Of a stretch of DNA of 64,000 nt, positions 21,761 to 32,378 are shown in pieces (the stretch's first letter is position 1; the number at the start of each line of letters is the position of its first letter). The notes beneath the pieces were generated by a model. The model saw only the letters and a program-made list of their open reading frames with translations, had not been told where the DNA came from and ran no database searches. The stretch spans positions 98,323,622-98,387,621 of the forward strand of contig CM035153.1 of the NCBI GenBank assembly GCA_020205615.1. Direction: 5' to 3'. A program made the position numbers and the translations under genes. This stretch comes from Panax quinquefolius. Taxonomy: Eukaryota > Streptophyta > Magnoliopsida > Apiales > Araliaceae.

Positions 21761-23243
21761 ACTTATCTAAATTAATATTGAAGCTTAGAAACCGATTTTG
21801 GCTTGACAATGACTGTGTTAATTATCGGATAGGGTAACCAGAACACCGAGAATGGACTGAAGTCCACCCAGACCGAAATAGTTAGACTTATTATGTGTTT
21901 ATATAGGTTATAAACACTGAGGTAACTATGTGTTGATGTGCCTAGGAGAAATTTCACTGTAAACTACAGTGCTGTGTGTTATAAATGACTGTGCTAATTG
22001 TGAGACCGACATTGTTGATTATAGGTCTTACGAACGCAGTAACTTATATTGTGTAGCTGTAATCAGCGGAAGAGGCAAGTTTCCTAACTCAACCTTGAGT
22101 TATATTCATTCAATTATTATAGTGGTAAATTATTGCTAATTACACCACATCCAGGGAATTTATTGTTGATTATTCGCAGTTAGTGCGTGATTAATAATTC
22201 AAATTGAATTCTTGATTAGAAATATACATTTGTAGAATAAGCATTTGTTGGATATTTATATCGTAGAAGCTAGAATTATGATGCTGAGATAGTTCCTGTT
22301 TATTGTCAAATTATACTGAGAAATGTCTTAGCTAATTATTCTAGCTAGACGAACATTTGTTAGAACTTCATAGGTTCGAGAAGAGAATTCAATTATTATT
22401 GATAGATCGATGCCAATTATTTTGGCTAGATCGAGAAGTAGTTAGAATTTGAAATTACAGTATTTCGTTGTTAAATCAAAATCTTGATTCTAAGACTGAG
22501 AAGAACAACCTTTTATGTAAAGGGAATAATTTATTGGTCGTATTTTTGGCCTTTGCGCGCGATTAAGTATTATACATAATATAGGTTATACTAAAGCTGA
22601 TCACTTTATATACTTACAGAGGGGTATGATTTAATCTTTATGGTTATCTGATACACTTGGATATATCAAAGTATAACATTGATAGTTACTCGAGAAGAGA
22701 AGTTCAAGATCCAATGGATCGCTCAGTATAAATCTGGAAAACATTCCACTTTGCTATTTCGTAGAATCAATCCTTGATTATTCATTTGAATATCGTAGAA
22801 AACTTTGAAAGAGTTGTATTCTTTCAATATCAAATTATTGTTGCATAAAATGTGGGAAGGTTTGATATTGATTTCTATATCTTTATCGTATGTCTTAACT
22901 TATGGGGCAAACTTGTTGCTTACCCTTGCTATAAATAAAACTTTTCAGCTAGGGACGAAGTTGCAGACGGTGCTGCGAAGAAGAATAAAGGCAAAGGCAT
23001 CGTAATAAATTAGTTTTATGAACAGTATTAATTATATGGTTGTAATGTAAACCGTTTTTGTATATTTAAGGGGGTATGTTTGTAATGTTAAGGTTAACAG
23101 ACCTGGGATTAATGTATTAATAGCATATGTTAATGTGGTATGTATTACTATTTACATATGGAATGGGTAGTTAGATGCTATTATATTGTGGATCGTGAAC
23201 CCCAAACTTGTGGGTCAGGTAACCCGGATTTGGGGGCGTCACA

Positions 23244-23523
23244 ATGCTGATACACAATAGGAGCAACCTCAAATTGATGATGAGATCAGAGAGAAAATAC
23301 TCTGTGCTTTTGTCAAACTGGAGCAATTAGGGAACAAACCCAAGGTAATCTAGTGTGTACATCTTTTCTATATACTGGGATTAGGTAGATGATATTATTA
23401 TATTGATGGCATCGACCAATAGTAGTTAAACAAGTTTTGTATCTCATTTTTTTTCGATTTACAAGATCATTATGGAGTTCAAAAACTGAAACAAGTTTCT
23501 TAGAAGTCAACATTTGTTAACAC
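23244..23523 (+). pseudogene. WD40-bromodomain gene fragment, continuation after element B
   Basis: The interrupted exon resumes: ADTQ, stop (TAG where tryptophan is expected), EQPQIDDEIREKILCAFVKL and EQLGNKPK, ending at 23344 with donor GTAATC. A further exon at 23466-23523 after TTTACAAG reads HYGVQKLKQVS, stop, KSTFVNT, followed by GTAAAA. Order and wording match the segment of PHIP/BRWD proteins just before the bromodomain. Beyond 23523 no more exons could be recognised. Confidence 0.85.
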
Positions 23524-23944
23524 GTAAAAGCTTTGATGGTTCATCATAGTTTTCCATTATGGTGTTTGATGCCTTACTAACAAAGGAACCTTGCTAAAAG
23601 GTGTCAGATGTGGTGTAATATGTGAAAATTTATGGAAGATGTAAAGATGTAACAACAATTATGATCTTCGACTATTGTATGTCCTCTCGTCCTCTCCAAC
23701 TTAACACCATAAAAATGGCCTAGCGTTATATGAATTAGATATGGAATGTAAGCTAGTATATTTAACATACACTTCTTCTATGAATAAATGTTATTAAAAA
23801 CGTGTTTAGTGAAGCCAAGTGAATTGAGATAGATAGAGGGGTTTTTTATGAAGTATTTGTTATAAGTTTGGCTTATTACATGGACCCCCACTTACCCATT
23901 TTTTAAAATCTTCGGTAGAAAGTTATCTTAGTTTTGTTTTAGTA

Positions 23945-23946
<2 letters not shown>
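23524..23946. other. Non-coding stretch after gene fragments
   Basis: Intron-like, AT-rich sequence without recognisable exon or terminal repeat. If the gene fragments were carried by a Helitron or Pack-MULE its right end should be here or have been removed by the A-family LTR. I saw no CTRR-with-hairpin end. Confidence 0.4.

Positions 23947-23982
<36 letters not shown>
23947..23982. repeat. (TA)n microsatellite
   Basis: Eighteen TA units, just left of the truncated A-family LTR. Confidence 0.95.
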
Positions 23983-23984
<2 letters not shown>

Positions 23985-24166
23985 TTTTATATTTTTTATG
24001 TAAAATAGAATATATTATATTTTATTATTTGCATAGTACTGCATAGTGTTTGTATAGTGCTGCATAGTAAAATCAGGAAAAAAAATCAGCCGAACGTCCG
24101 TGAATTCGCCGAATCTCACTGTGCAGTCCTTGATTATTTTTCTTAAATAGTATCTTGTCATTCTCC

Positions 24167-24175
24167 TATAAATAT
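24167..24175 (+). promoter_or_regulatory. TATA box of truncated A-family LTR
   Basis: TATAAATAT about 55 bp upstream of a TTCTTTCATA segment; corresponds to 4085-4092 in element A. Probable LTR promoter. Confidence 0.45.
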
Positions 24176-24686
24176 GATGCTCAATTTAGAAATGAAAATC
24201 ACACCAGAATCAGAGAAATCTTCTTTCATAATATTGAGCGTATTTCTTTTGAGTTAAGGAAACTTTGAGTGTAGCAAATAGTGCAAATTTTTCTTCAAGA
24301 ATATCTCCGCTATACCATCCAAAAGTACTCTCTTTTTAAGGTAAGGTGTATTATTTAATTCATATTCTCTTACGATATTATTTTTCGTATTCGTAAGGAA
24401 TTTTATTTTCGTTTAATATTCGTAAGGAATATTATTTTCGTTCAACAGTTGTAAGGGATATTTTTTTTGTTCAATACTCGTAAGAAATAATATTTTCTTT
24501 AATACTCTGTAGTATGTAAGTAATATTATTTCATTAAATATTCCTAATTCTACACTCATGTTGAGAAGTATTGCTTCTATACTCTTTGAAATTAGTAGAA
24601 TATCCTTGAAATTTGCGCTTCATCTAGTATCGTTTCACAAGGATATTTTTCTAAACATTCTTGTTAGATTTTAATCTTTTCATGTC

Positions 24687-24758
24687 GGGGTACTATTCAC
24701 GGGGTACTATTCACAAAGTACTATTCATGGGGTACTATTCACACGGGGTACTATTCAT
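24687..24758 (+). repeat. Five-copy GTACTATTCAC short tandem repeat
   Basis: GGGGTACTATTCAC-type units repeated five times at 14-16-bp steps. Three copies occur in the homologous place of element A (3763-3817, minus strand), and single copies in other LTRs (37633, 41606). Confidence 0.85.
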
Positions 24759-25138
24759 GACAAAAATTGATTTCTTTTCTGTCCAAAATATTTTTGATAC
24801 ATGAATATTATTCTTGAACGTCACTCCACAAAGTAGTTATCATGTTGACAATTTGGACATTTTTAAACTTTGGATAAATTAAAAATATTTAATATTTATC
24901 CTTAATTTCGTTTAATTGATGCTTATATCATTATCATCATCCTCATGCTTATATTGTGATGAAAGTCATCTTTGACCCGTAGTGCATAGATGGACTTTTG
25001 ATTGGTATGATTATGACCAGGAATTATGTATCGGTATAATCATGACATGTAATGTTACAAATGATGTGGTAATAGTCCTTATTGGCCCGTAGTGCATTGA
25101 TGGACAGTTGTTTGGCATGATCATGACCACTGGTGATA

Positions 25139-25290
25139 CTAACGAATATCCTTGGTCCGTAGTTCATGGATAATTCGTGGATGTGATAATAATGAATATC
25201 ATTGGCCCGTAATACATGGATAATTCATGGATATGATACTAATGAATATCCTTGGCCCGTAGTGCATGGATAATTCGATGATGTGGATTA
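25139..25290 (+). repeat. Three-copy repeat of about 49 bp
   Basis: Units start near 25141, 25189 and 25239, each with AATGAATATCCTTGGCCCGT followed by AGTGCATGGATAATTCG. Two looser copies of the GCCCGTAGTGCAT part stand at 24977 and 25086. Homologous to the repeat at 3395-3540. Confidence 0.85.
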
Positions 25291-25822
25291 TTTATTGAGC
25301 TGTTTAACAACGATAAAATATTGATGATACGCTTTTAAATCATAGAAGATAATAGATATCATGCTCTACTTGACTCTTCTAATGGATTATTTGTTCCGCT
25401 GCAGTTAAACTTGTTGTCTATTGTATTCTATCAGTTTAACACTGTTGAAGTCTAATGATAATTTATTCTGCATTATCTTAGTCATATTATTCTTTACTGG
25501 GCTAGTTGGGCTCACCCTTTGCTTTCATTGTTCTCTTCAGGAAATGAAAATATGGTTGAGACTAATCGGGGAATGGAGTGATGGTCCGAGATGGTGGCTA
25601 TAGTAGTCCTCACTATTCTATGAAATAATGTGATAATAAATATAATGAGGACTCCATTTGAGTTTGGATATTGTCTATGAGACAATATTCTTGTTAAAAC
25701 TCTCAGCTTATGTTTTTTCGTATTTTACACGATAGTTGTATAATTAAGTTTGTATTTGAATTATGTACCATGTATTTGGCGACTTAGAATGGGTTGTATA
25801 TACCTTTTTTGGGGTCGTCACA

Positions 25823-26388
25823 AATGTTGTTACCGATGCCTTAAGTAGAAAGGGTCGAGATAAATTAATGATGTTAACTGCTCGGGAAAAACTTATAGCA
25901 TAAATGGCCAAGATGGAGTTGGAAATTAAATCTCCGACAGAATCAGATGAAAATTGTTCCAGATGGGGAGCAATTCAATTTTGGTAGATAAGGTAAGGAA
26001 TGCAAACTTCAAGATGAAAACTGTGAAAAGATAAAAATAAAAGTGTCTAAAGGAGAAGAAGACAAATTTAAAGTTGATACGGAAGGGTTACTTCGATTTG
26101 AATGGAGAATTTGGGTTATGCCAGTATCAAAAATTAAAGAGGAAATTTTAAGCGAGGCTCATAACTCACAATATTTGATTCACCCCAGAAGTGTAAAAAG
26201 GTACCAGGATCTCAGACATCATTTCTGGTAATCCAATATGAAAAAGGATGTTGCTGAATGTGTGGCAAAATGCCTAATGTGTCAGAAAGTTAAAACTGAA
26301 CATCAAAGGCCAAGTGGGTTGTTGCAACTATTAGAGGTACAGGAATGGAAATGGGAGCATATTATAATGGATTTTGTGGTAGGTCTTC
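25823..26388 (+). pseudogene. RNase H end and integrase start of element D
   Basis: Begins NVVTDALSRKG, the conserved end of RNase H. A spacer with stops follows, then the integrase zinc finger (EAHNSQYLIHP...ECVAKCLMCQK, an H-H-C-C arrangement) and the start of the core (EWKWEHIIMDFVVGL). A stop interrupts after RHHFW (expected WWP). The frame ends at the TSD of solo LTR S. Integrase would insert the element DNA into the nucleus-held genome; this copy is dead. Confidence 0.88.
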
Positions 26389-26635
26389 TGTGACAACCCA
26401 AGAATTTAGACAATTAATAAAATCTTAAATGATTAAATAAAGGTTTAATAATAAGACTTAGATTGGGAAATAGAATATTGAATAAGAATTATGTGAAGGA
26501 TTTGTAGGGCTTTAAAAGTTTTGTGAAGAACTTATAGGGTTAAGTGTATAAGTGTATATGATTTTCTGTATAGTGGTTGTGTATGTTCAGTATATGGTTA
26601 AGGGTAAGTTGTTGATCAAATAAGTGTATCATTGA

Positions 26636-26800
26636 CAAAACCCTAATGTTACATTAAGAACCTCGATGTTCAGTTAGTAAACCCTAGCGATTGGTTATAA
26701 ACCCTAAATTTAGCTTTGGAAACCCTAATTTCATTTTTAGAAATTCTAAACCCTAACTTGGAATTTCAAAACCCTAATTTGGGAATCTTAATGTGAATTA
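26636..26800 (+). repeat. Telo-box-like array in solo LTR S
   Basis: Six AAACCCTA-type units with irregular spacing, in the same relative position as the longer arrays of element B. Confidence 0.75.
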
Positions 26801-27901
26801 TTGAGACTTAAGGGTTAAAAGTTATGTGATATATGTGAGAAGATCAAATTACCCTTCGAACTGTAGGGGAAATTACCAAAATACCTTAGTAGGTGCGAAA
26901 TGACTAAAATGCCCTTTTACTTAATCTTTAAGCAAAAGATATCACCAAATATTGGTGAGTCATCAATGGAGATTTGCAATTTGATCTAAATCTCACCAAA
27001 TCAGATATTAGGTGCCACCTAGCAACACCAAGTTCATTAAATCAAAGATTTAAAACTTAAAAGTTAAGGAAATATCTTACTTTATTTTCTAAATTAGCCA
27101 ACCTTTTCTCTCTCTAAATTTCAAAATTGGGAGTGAAAGTGAGTCAAAAGTTAAGCTAGGGTAACCACTTAGCAAGCCAAGATCAGAATCCAAGAACAAA
27201 AATCAAAGTTTGAGCATTAAAGGTATAAATCCTAAATCTTACTAAATCATTAAGATTTTTGTTAATGATGTGATTTGATGTTAGATTTCTATCATGAGAT
27301 GTTATTTAGTGATCTATGATGATACATCATGGATCCATAACATCTAAGTGCATGAAAATAGGATTTTAGCAACTGTCTATGAACCCTAAAAATATGGCCT
27401 GACAGCCTAATGTCAGAAGCCATAAATCTTAATCTATTAGATGTTAGGATGAATAAGTGTATCATTCATGTTCTATGCCATGAGGAGAGTACACTGGAAG
27501 TGGAATCAAGTCCATTCCAGTTATAGACCACAAGTTATTAATGGTCAAACATGGTTGACCAGTCACAAAATTGTGAAATCTGGGCAACCCAAAAACCCAG
27601 GTCTGTTTGACAAGGTTTTGTATGCCTTAGATCTTGTTGTTGTTAAGGTTTTAGGCCATGAGAGTGTATCATTAATATACTCTGACATATAGACTACACA
27701 ACCATTACACTAGAACACCTAGATCATGAACAGAATCAAAGATAATCATGGTCAAATATGAGTTGACCAACTGCCTGATGAAGATTTCTGGAAAACCCAG
27801 ATTTCTTCAAGAACAGTTTTTGACACTACTTTGACTCTCCTAGATCTTTCAGTTATGATGTTGTTAATCTAAAAAAGTGAATTACTTTTATATCTTGACA
27901 T

Positions 27902-29442
27902 TGATGAGTGAGTTTTATACCCATGAATTGAATGCATTTGAGCTTAATCTTTTGGATGTTTTTAAGTTTTTGTGTATATTCATGCATGTTTTACGTTGTT
28001 TTGTAGGATTTGGGACAAAATTTACTTGGATCGACGTTTGGGGTGGCTAGATTCGTATTTTCGGCTTGCCATTTACACAGCAGTCACTTCAGAGCTAATT
28101 TGAGTATTGCTCCGGACCTTATTTTGAAACACTTAAATAATAAAAGTTGTAGATCTACGTCTCCTATTTCTAGAACATCTTAAATCATGAAAATCGGAGT
28201 TCAGACGAAGAAGTTATGGCTATTTTCCCAAAGGATGTTGGAGCAAAAAAATTCCCAAAAAGGCCCCAGCGCCGGGGCGCCCAAACCAAGCCTATTCCCA
28301 GCACCAGGGCGCTAGGGAGCAGTGTTGAAGCACCGTGTCTAGCGCCGAGGCACTGGGGAAGGTTCTGGTGAGGCTTGGACACATTTTGGGGTGAATTTTG
28401 ACACCTCTTTGACTCCAAATTGGATTGGGTTTGTTCCTAAGCAAAAAATTGGACTTGTAATCTATAAATACATGATGTAAGGCATAAAATAAGGAGAGAT
28501 TACATATATTAGATTAGAGATACACTCTATTAGATTAGAACATAAACCCTAGTTCTTATTAGTTTTGGAGATTGAAACAACTTGAAGAACACTGAAGATC
28601 AAGAGCAAGAGCAAGAGGGGAGCATCAGATTTGCTGACAATAGATTCTATTCTCTTCTCTTATCATACTTTTATCTTTTAATGTCTATTCAGTTGTGGAT
28701 TCTTGATTTTAATTCAATGAAAATGAACTAATTCTTTCATTAAGATTTCAATTGAACTTTTTATGTCTATAAATTAGTTATTCAATTTATTCCAATTATT
28801 TGTGTCAAAGTGAATTGTTTATCTTGTCTTATACTTATTGACTAATTATTTGATCAGTAATTACCTTGTTACTCTAGAAGGAATTGAAAGAAGAGATCTA
28901 GGGTTAGAACTGGGCATGATAACATGTGACTTAGTTATTTGCATGGCGAATAATTAGGTTCGTGAATTGAATGGAAATATATGTTCACCGCATGTAACAC
29001 ATAAAGAATTAGAATTGAAGGAGTTTAATTCAATTATTTTGCATAGGAATATAGCAAGATTAATCTGGATTAAATAGAAGTAATTTGATCACTTGGAAAA
29101 GGACTTTTGGCATTTGAGAATTCCTGTTAACAATTCAGTAGGCATAATAATTCAGATAATTGGATAATTGATTTATAGTTCACAATTGGGGATATTGAAG
29201 TCTTAATCTTTATTTATTTGAATTCATTTATAAAGCAATTCGGTTTAATTAGTTAATTTAGTTTTCTTAATTAGAAAAAATCACGATTTGAGATTGTTTA
29301 AATAAAATTGATTTGGTTAAGAGTTAGTACTTGGTAATTTTAATTAAATAATTCCTCGTGGGAACGATACTTTTCTTATCACTTTATTACTTGTTGACCA
29401 TGTATACTTGCACGTATTCATTGATTGCGAAATCGGCCAACA
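27902..29442 (+). repeat. 5' LTR of element N (1541 bp)
   Basis: TGATGAGTGAG...CCAACA. Contains a conserved block with AAACGTTATGG-type sequence, a GC-rich segment (CAGCGCCGGGGCGCC, 28266-28350), a TATA box at 28463, and the end block CCTCGTGGGAACGATAC. Scattered differences from the 3' LTR show that the insertion is not recent. Confidence 0.92.
28463..28470 (+). promoter_or_regulatory. TATA box of element N 5' LTR
   Basis: TATAAATA about 560 bp into the LTR, identical at 32941-32948 in the 3' LTR, with a purine-rich region downstream. Likely promoter of the element. Confidence 0.6.
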
Positions 29443-29448
29443 TGTTTT

Positions 29449-29465
29449 TGGCGCCGTTGCCGGGG
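29449..29465 (+). other. Primer-binding site (tRNA-Asp) of element N
   Basis: TGGCGCCGTTGCCGGGG, 17 bases complementary to the 3' end of plant tRNA-Asp, six bases after the LTR end. This primer is characteristic of the Athila branch. Confidence 0.93.
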
Positions 29466-29577
29466 AATTAATTTAATAATAATTTACCAATATTAATTTC
29501 AATCAAATTAGTCTTAATTTAAACATTTTTATTTTTATTTTTAATTCTCTTCCTATATTTCTCTCTTTTTAGGTACC

Positions 29578-30511
29578 ATGGATGACTTTGCGTATCAATG
29601 GCCATACAAGAACATGACTCAATCAAGGGAAACATGGATTGATGGACTTAATACATTTTCTGTAGAGCCAATATAAATTGAGGCAAATTCGAAGACGTTA
29701 GAGGTTATCGTAGCCCAACAGAGTCGAAGGATGGCAAGAATGACTCAGCCAAGGGGAGCGGAGATTGACAGACTCGAGAAACTTTCTCCATTGCCAGCAC
29801 AGATTAAGACACTTTCGAGGAGGTTAGAAGCTTTTGAAGCTCAACGTCGTCAAAGTGTGGCGGTTACTTGTGATTATTGTGCTGGAAACCATATGAGTCA
29901 TCAATGCACCATCAGTTTCGAGTCGGTACAGTATGGTGGTGATTACCCCAATAATTATGTCTATCCCAACAACTATCATTAGGATTGGGGGTATCATTCG
30001 GGGTTTTCATGGAGTAACAATCAAGCTCATGCTCAAATGCCGAGACAACAAAACACATCTGGATTTCAAAATCAGACTCAACAACAACCAGAGAGGAAAT
30101 CAAGTTTGGAAGAAGCTATAGAAAATTCATTAGAGCTACTGACAAAAGGAACGAGGAACAAGACAAAATATTGAATCAAGTAGAGCTGAATATGAAAAGC
30201 CAAGGTACGTCGATAAAGAATCTGGAAAATCAAGTGGGGCAGATAGCACATACACTGAATAACCGACCACTTGGAACACTCCCGAGTGACATGGAGAAAA
30301 ATCCGGGCAGAGATGAGCATTGCAAGGCTGTGACTCAACGTAGTGGAAAGGATTTGCAAGAGACAGTCAAGGAAAAGGAGATCGGCGAAGATTTAACTGT
30401 AAGATTCAATGAAGATGAACCAATTTCATTAGTATCCCATGTGCCTCCTCCACCAAAGTTCAATAATCCGGGCAATTTTGCAAAACCATGCCCAATTAGC
30501 GCAAATATGTA
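29578..30511 (+). pseudogene. Shortened gag of element N
   Basis: From ATG 29578 (MDDFAYQWPYKNMTQSRE), with a TAA at 29674, an open part 29731-29982 with LSPLPAQIKTLSRRLEAFEA, the zinc knuckle CDYCAGNHMSHQC, and a TAG at 29980. The same frame continues PRQQNTSGFQNQTQ and SLEEAIENS. After a frameshift near 30145 comes NQVELNMKSQG, ENQVGQIAHTLNNRPLGTLP and a proline-rich end (PPPPKFNNPG). The Athila gag blocks around and after the knuckle are present, but the long N-terminal capsid part is missing, so about half of a normal gag is left. Confidence 0.85.
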
Positions 30512-30811
30512 AATCGTTAAACCAAAGCTCTTTGTGACATAAGAGCTAGTGCAGTTGTGGAGTCATGGTGGGATGAAAAGGAGAAGATAGAGGAAGATTC
30601 TATTATGTTTATTAAGCTTCAATGCCCCAATCTGATCATAGACATAATGGAAAAAGCACCTAGTTGTTGGACGTTCTTAATAGGGAACCTATCTACAAAC
30701 AGCATGCTAGGTGACTTTAATTTAAGGGCTTTTGCTAATGGGAACATCCCAAAAGAGACATTACTACTGATGGATGGAGGATTCCTCAATTTTCGTAGGG
30801 GAATTGGATAG
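30512..30811 (+). pseudogene. Protease remnant and deletion junction in element N
   Basis: Around 30530-30570 the sequence reads KALCDIRAS, a changed form of the ALCDLGAS active-site block that follows gag in Athila pol. An open frame to 30811 follows (SWWDEKEKIEEDSIMFIKLQ), which I do not recognise and which may be chance. The post-pol motif begins about 40 bp later, so the whole RT-RNase H-integrase region was deleted here. Confidence 0.6.
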
Positions 30812-30839
30812 AGAATTGAAGAATTCAGGCTGAGACTAT

Positions 30840-30872
30840 AAAACAAGCGCTTATTGGGAGGCAACCCAAGTT
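30840..30872 (+). other. Conserved post-pol motif in element N
   Basis: ACAAGCGCTTATTGGGAGGC followed by AACCCAAG; counterpart of 5847-5880 in the Athila-like element. Preserved although pol itself is gone. Confidence 0.65.
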
Positions 30873-31747
30873 TAATTTTTATTTTTAGTTTTTATTAGAT
30901 TTTATATTAGTAGTTTTGAATTTGCATTTATTTAAGATTTAATAAAATTGCGTCTATCATGGTTTACAGGTTACTCAAGTCAAATTCAAGTGAGATGCCA
31001 AATTTGTTCCATGTGCGTAGCATATTCTCCAAACTTAGTGGACAAGGAGGAAGATTGTTATATTTTCAGGGAAGTCCTCTACTCTACTTTTTTCTATTTC
31101 AGCCATTGAGGACAATGTCTAGTTTTAGTTTGGGGGCATTTTAATGTTGTATTGCATATATTTAGTTATCTGCATAGTAGTTCATTTTTTTATGTGTTAG
31201 CATTGTGTTTTTTTAAGGTTGCATATAATACATGGTAGTTATTTGTATATTCATATATGTGTTGCATTAGTATGTGTTCATGTAGTATAATTGCATTTTA
31301 TTTATTTATTTTTTTGCATGAATCTATGTGATAGGTTGGTGTGGTCTTAGCTCGGCCTATGATAAGATTGGTTTTGCATGTTAACTTAAACAGTGTTACT
31401 AATTGATGATGAGTTATAATTTTAATCATAATGATAATCTGAGTCTGTCTTAAACTTATGTAACCGGTTAGCACTTAAAGTTTAACTATTTTAATCCACT
31501 TGGTTCAAGGGTTTCATAATTTGTTTCTGAGGGAAAGTCTTGGTTAAAATTTAAAGAAATCAGCGAACTGGCAGTAAAGGTTGGAATGACGTAAAAGCTT
31601 GAATTTGGGGGAATCTATGGGATATATATTACAAAAAGAAAAAAAAAGAAAAAAAATAAATGATGAAAAGAAAAATAAAAAAATAAAAAAGAAAATCCAG
31701 AAAAAAAAAAGAGAGAATAAACACCGTGACATGCTTGTCTAGTTTTG
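30873..31747 (+). other. Element N 3' spacer without gene
   Basis: No coding region recognised; the extra ORF of Athila (7377-8611) has no counterpart. Contains TTTAGTTTGGGGG (31124) and GAATTTGGGGG (31601), both PPT-like, and an A-rich stretch near 31630-31710. Confidence 0.6.
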
Positions 31748-31930
31748 TGGCCTTTGTTACCTGAGTATGTAAGCTCGAGGGGATTGTCTTTACACCTAGC
31801 GCCCTAAGGTCTTAATGGCTTGGGTGTCGTTGGTCGAAAGCTTGTTAAGGTAGCACTGAAAAGCCTAAGGGAATAAGACATTGCACAACCATGAGAAAAA
31901 TAAAAAATAAAACACGAGAAAGAGCAAAAA
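31748..31930 (+). other. Conserved Athila 3'-UTR module in element N
   Basis: CTTTACACCTAGCGCCCTAA, TCGTTGGTCGAAAGCTTG and AATAAGACATTGCACAACCA in the same order as at 9232-9420. Retention in a pol-less element suggests a cis-acting role (packaging, RNA stability or 3' processing); that is inference. Confidence 0.72.
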
Positions 31931-32361
31931 TTCCCTCGTGATTGAATAAAAGTAGAAATAAATCTTGTATTTACCCTTAGACTTGGTAATTGCTTAGTTT
32001 TAACCGGAGTTGTCATGTTCACAAAAGTAATTGAATTAAAACTAAAATTTTCCTTCTAAGAAGTTTGTTGTGTGATTATTTTGAACTGTGGTTGGTTGGA
32101 ATGGTTAACAAGCACACACACACAACATGGGTGATGACTGGATTGGATTGACTAATTGGTTATAGTTATGGATTTTGACTTGATTGGATATATTGTTTGA
32201 GTACAAATGGTATCTTTGAGGCCTGTTGCTATATATCATACTAATTTATTACTGGGTTCGTAGGTATATTAAGATGTAGATCATGCATATGCATTCATGT
32301 AATTGAGTTCGGTTGTTTATTTTTAGTTCTTTTGTATTTTTGCTTGAGGACAAGCAAATGT

Positions 32362-32378
32362 TTAAGTTTGGGGGTATT
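32362..32378 (+). other. Polypurine tract of element N
   Basis: TTAAGTTTGGGGGTATT next to the LTR start TGATGAGTG, preceded by GAGGACAAGCAAATG. Confidence 0.75.

Larger units (their letters stand above)
13762..23243 (+). mobile_element. Element B: giant-LTR, non-autonomous gypsy-type retrotransposon
   Basis: Two long direct repeats (13762-18209 and 18811-23243, about 4.4 kb each) flank only about 0.6 kb of internal sequence. The ends are TGCGATAACCCGGG on the left and GGGGGCGTCACA on the right. The borders are proved independently: the coding sequence of the WD40-bromodomain exon stops at the left border and continues in register at the right border. The flanking five bases are ATTTT (left) and ATGCT (right), best read as a TSD of ATGCT with two later changes. 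No pol is present, so mobility would depend on another element. The extreme LTR to internal ratio resembles LARD-type derivatives. Confidence 0.88.
18811..23243 (+). repeat. 3' LTR of element B (4433 bp)
   Basis: Aligns with 13762-18209 from the ACCCGGGATTTCGAATAATC start to GGTAACCCGGATT, then continues to the proper end TGGGGGCGTCACA. The copies differ by scattered substitutions and small indels, so insertion is not recent. Contains the same telo-box array, TATA-like box, AT-rich array and hairpins as the 5' LTR. No gene seen. Confidence 0.88.
24070..25822 (+). repeat. Truncated LTR of the A family
   Basis: The right end GTACCATGTATTTGGCGACT...GGGTCGTCACA matches the end of the element-A LTR in reverse orientation. 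The GTACTATTCAC cluster, the TATA box (24167-24175) and the AATATCCTTGGCCCGTAG repeats are in the same order as there. The beginning (TGTAAGACC) is not found and the left edge is uncertain. It abuts the RNase H end of gypsy element D with no PBS between, so it is a solo or deletion-joined LTR and not an intact 5' LTR. Confidence 0.8.

Noticed and set aside
13762..23243. Plain tandem duplication instead of an LTR element
   Set aside because: Ends TG...CA type, split host exon resuming in register, and a probable 5-bp target duplication favour retrotransposition.
23524..23946. Helitron 3' end after the gene fragments
   Set aside because: No convincing CTRR terminus with an adjacent hairpin could be located by eye.
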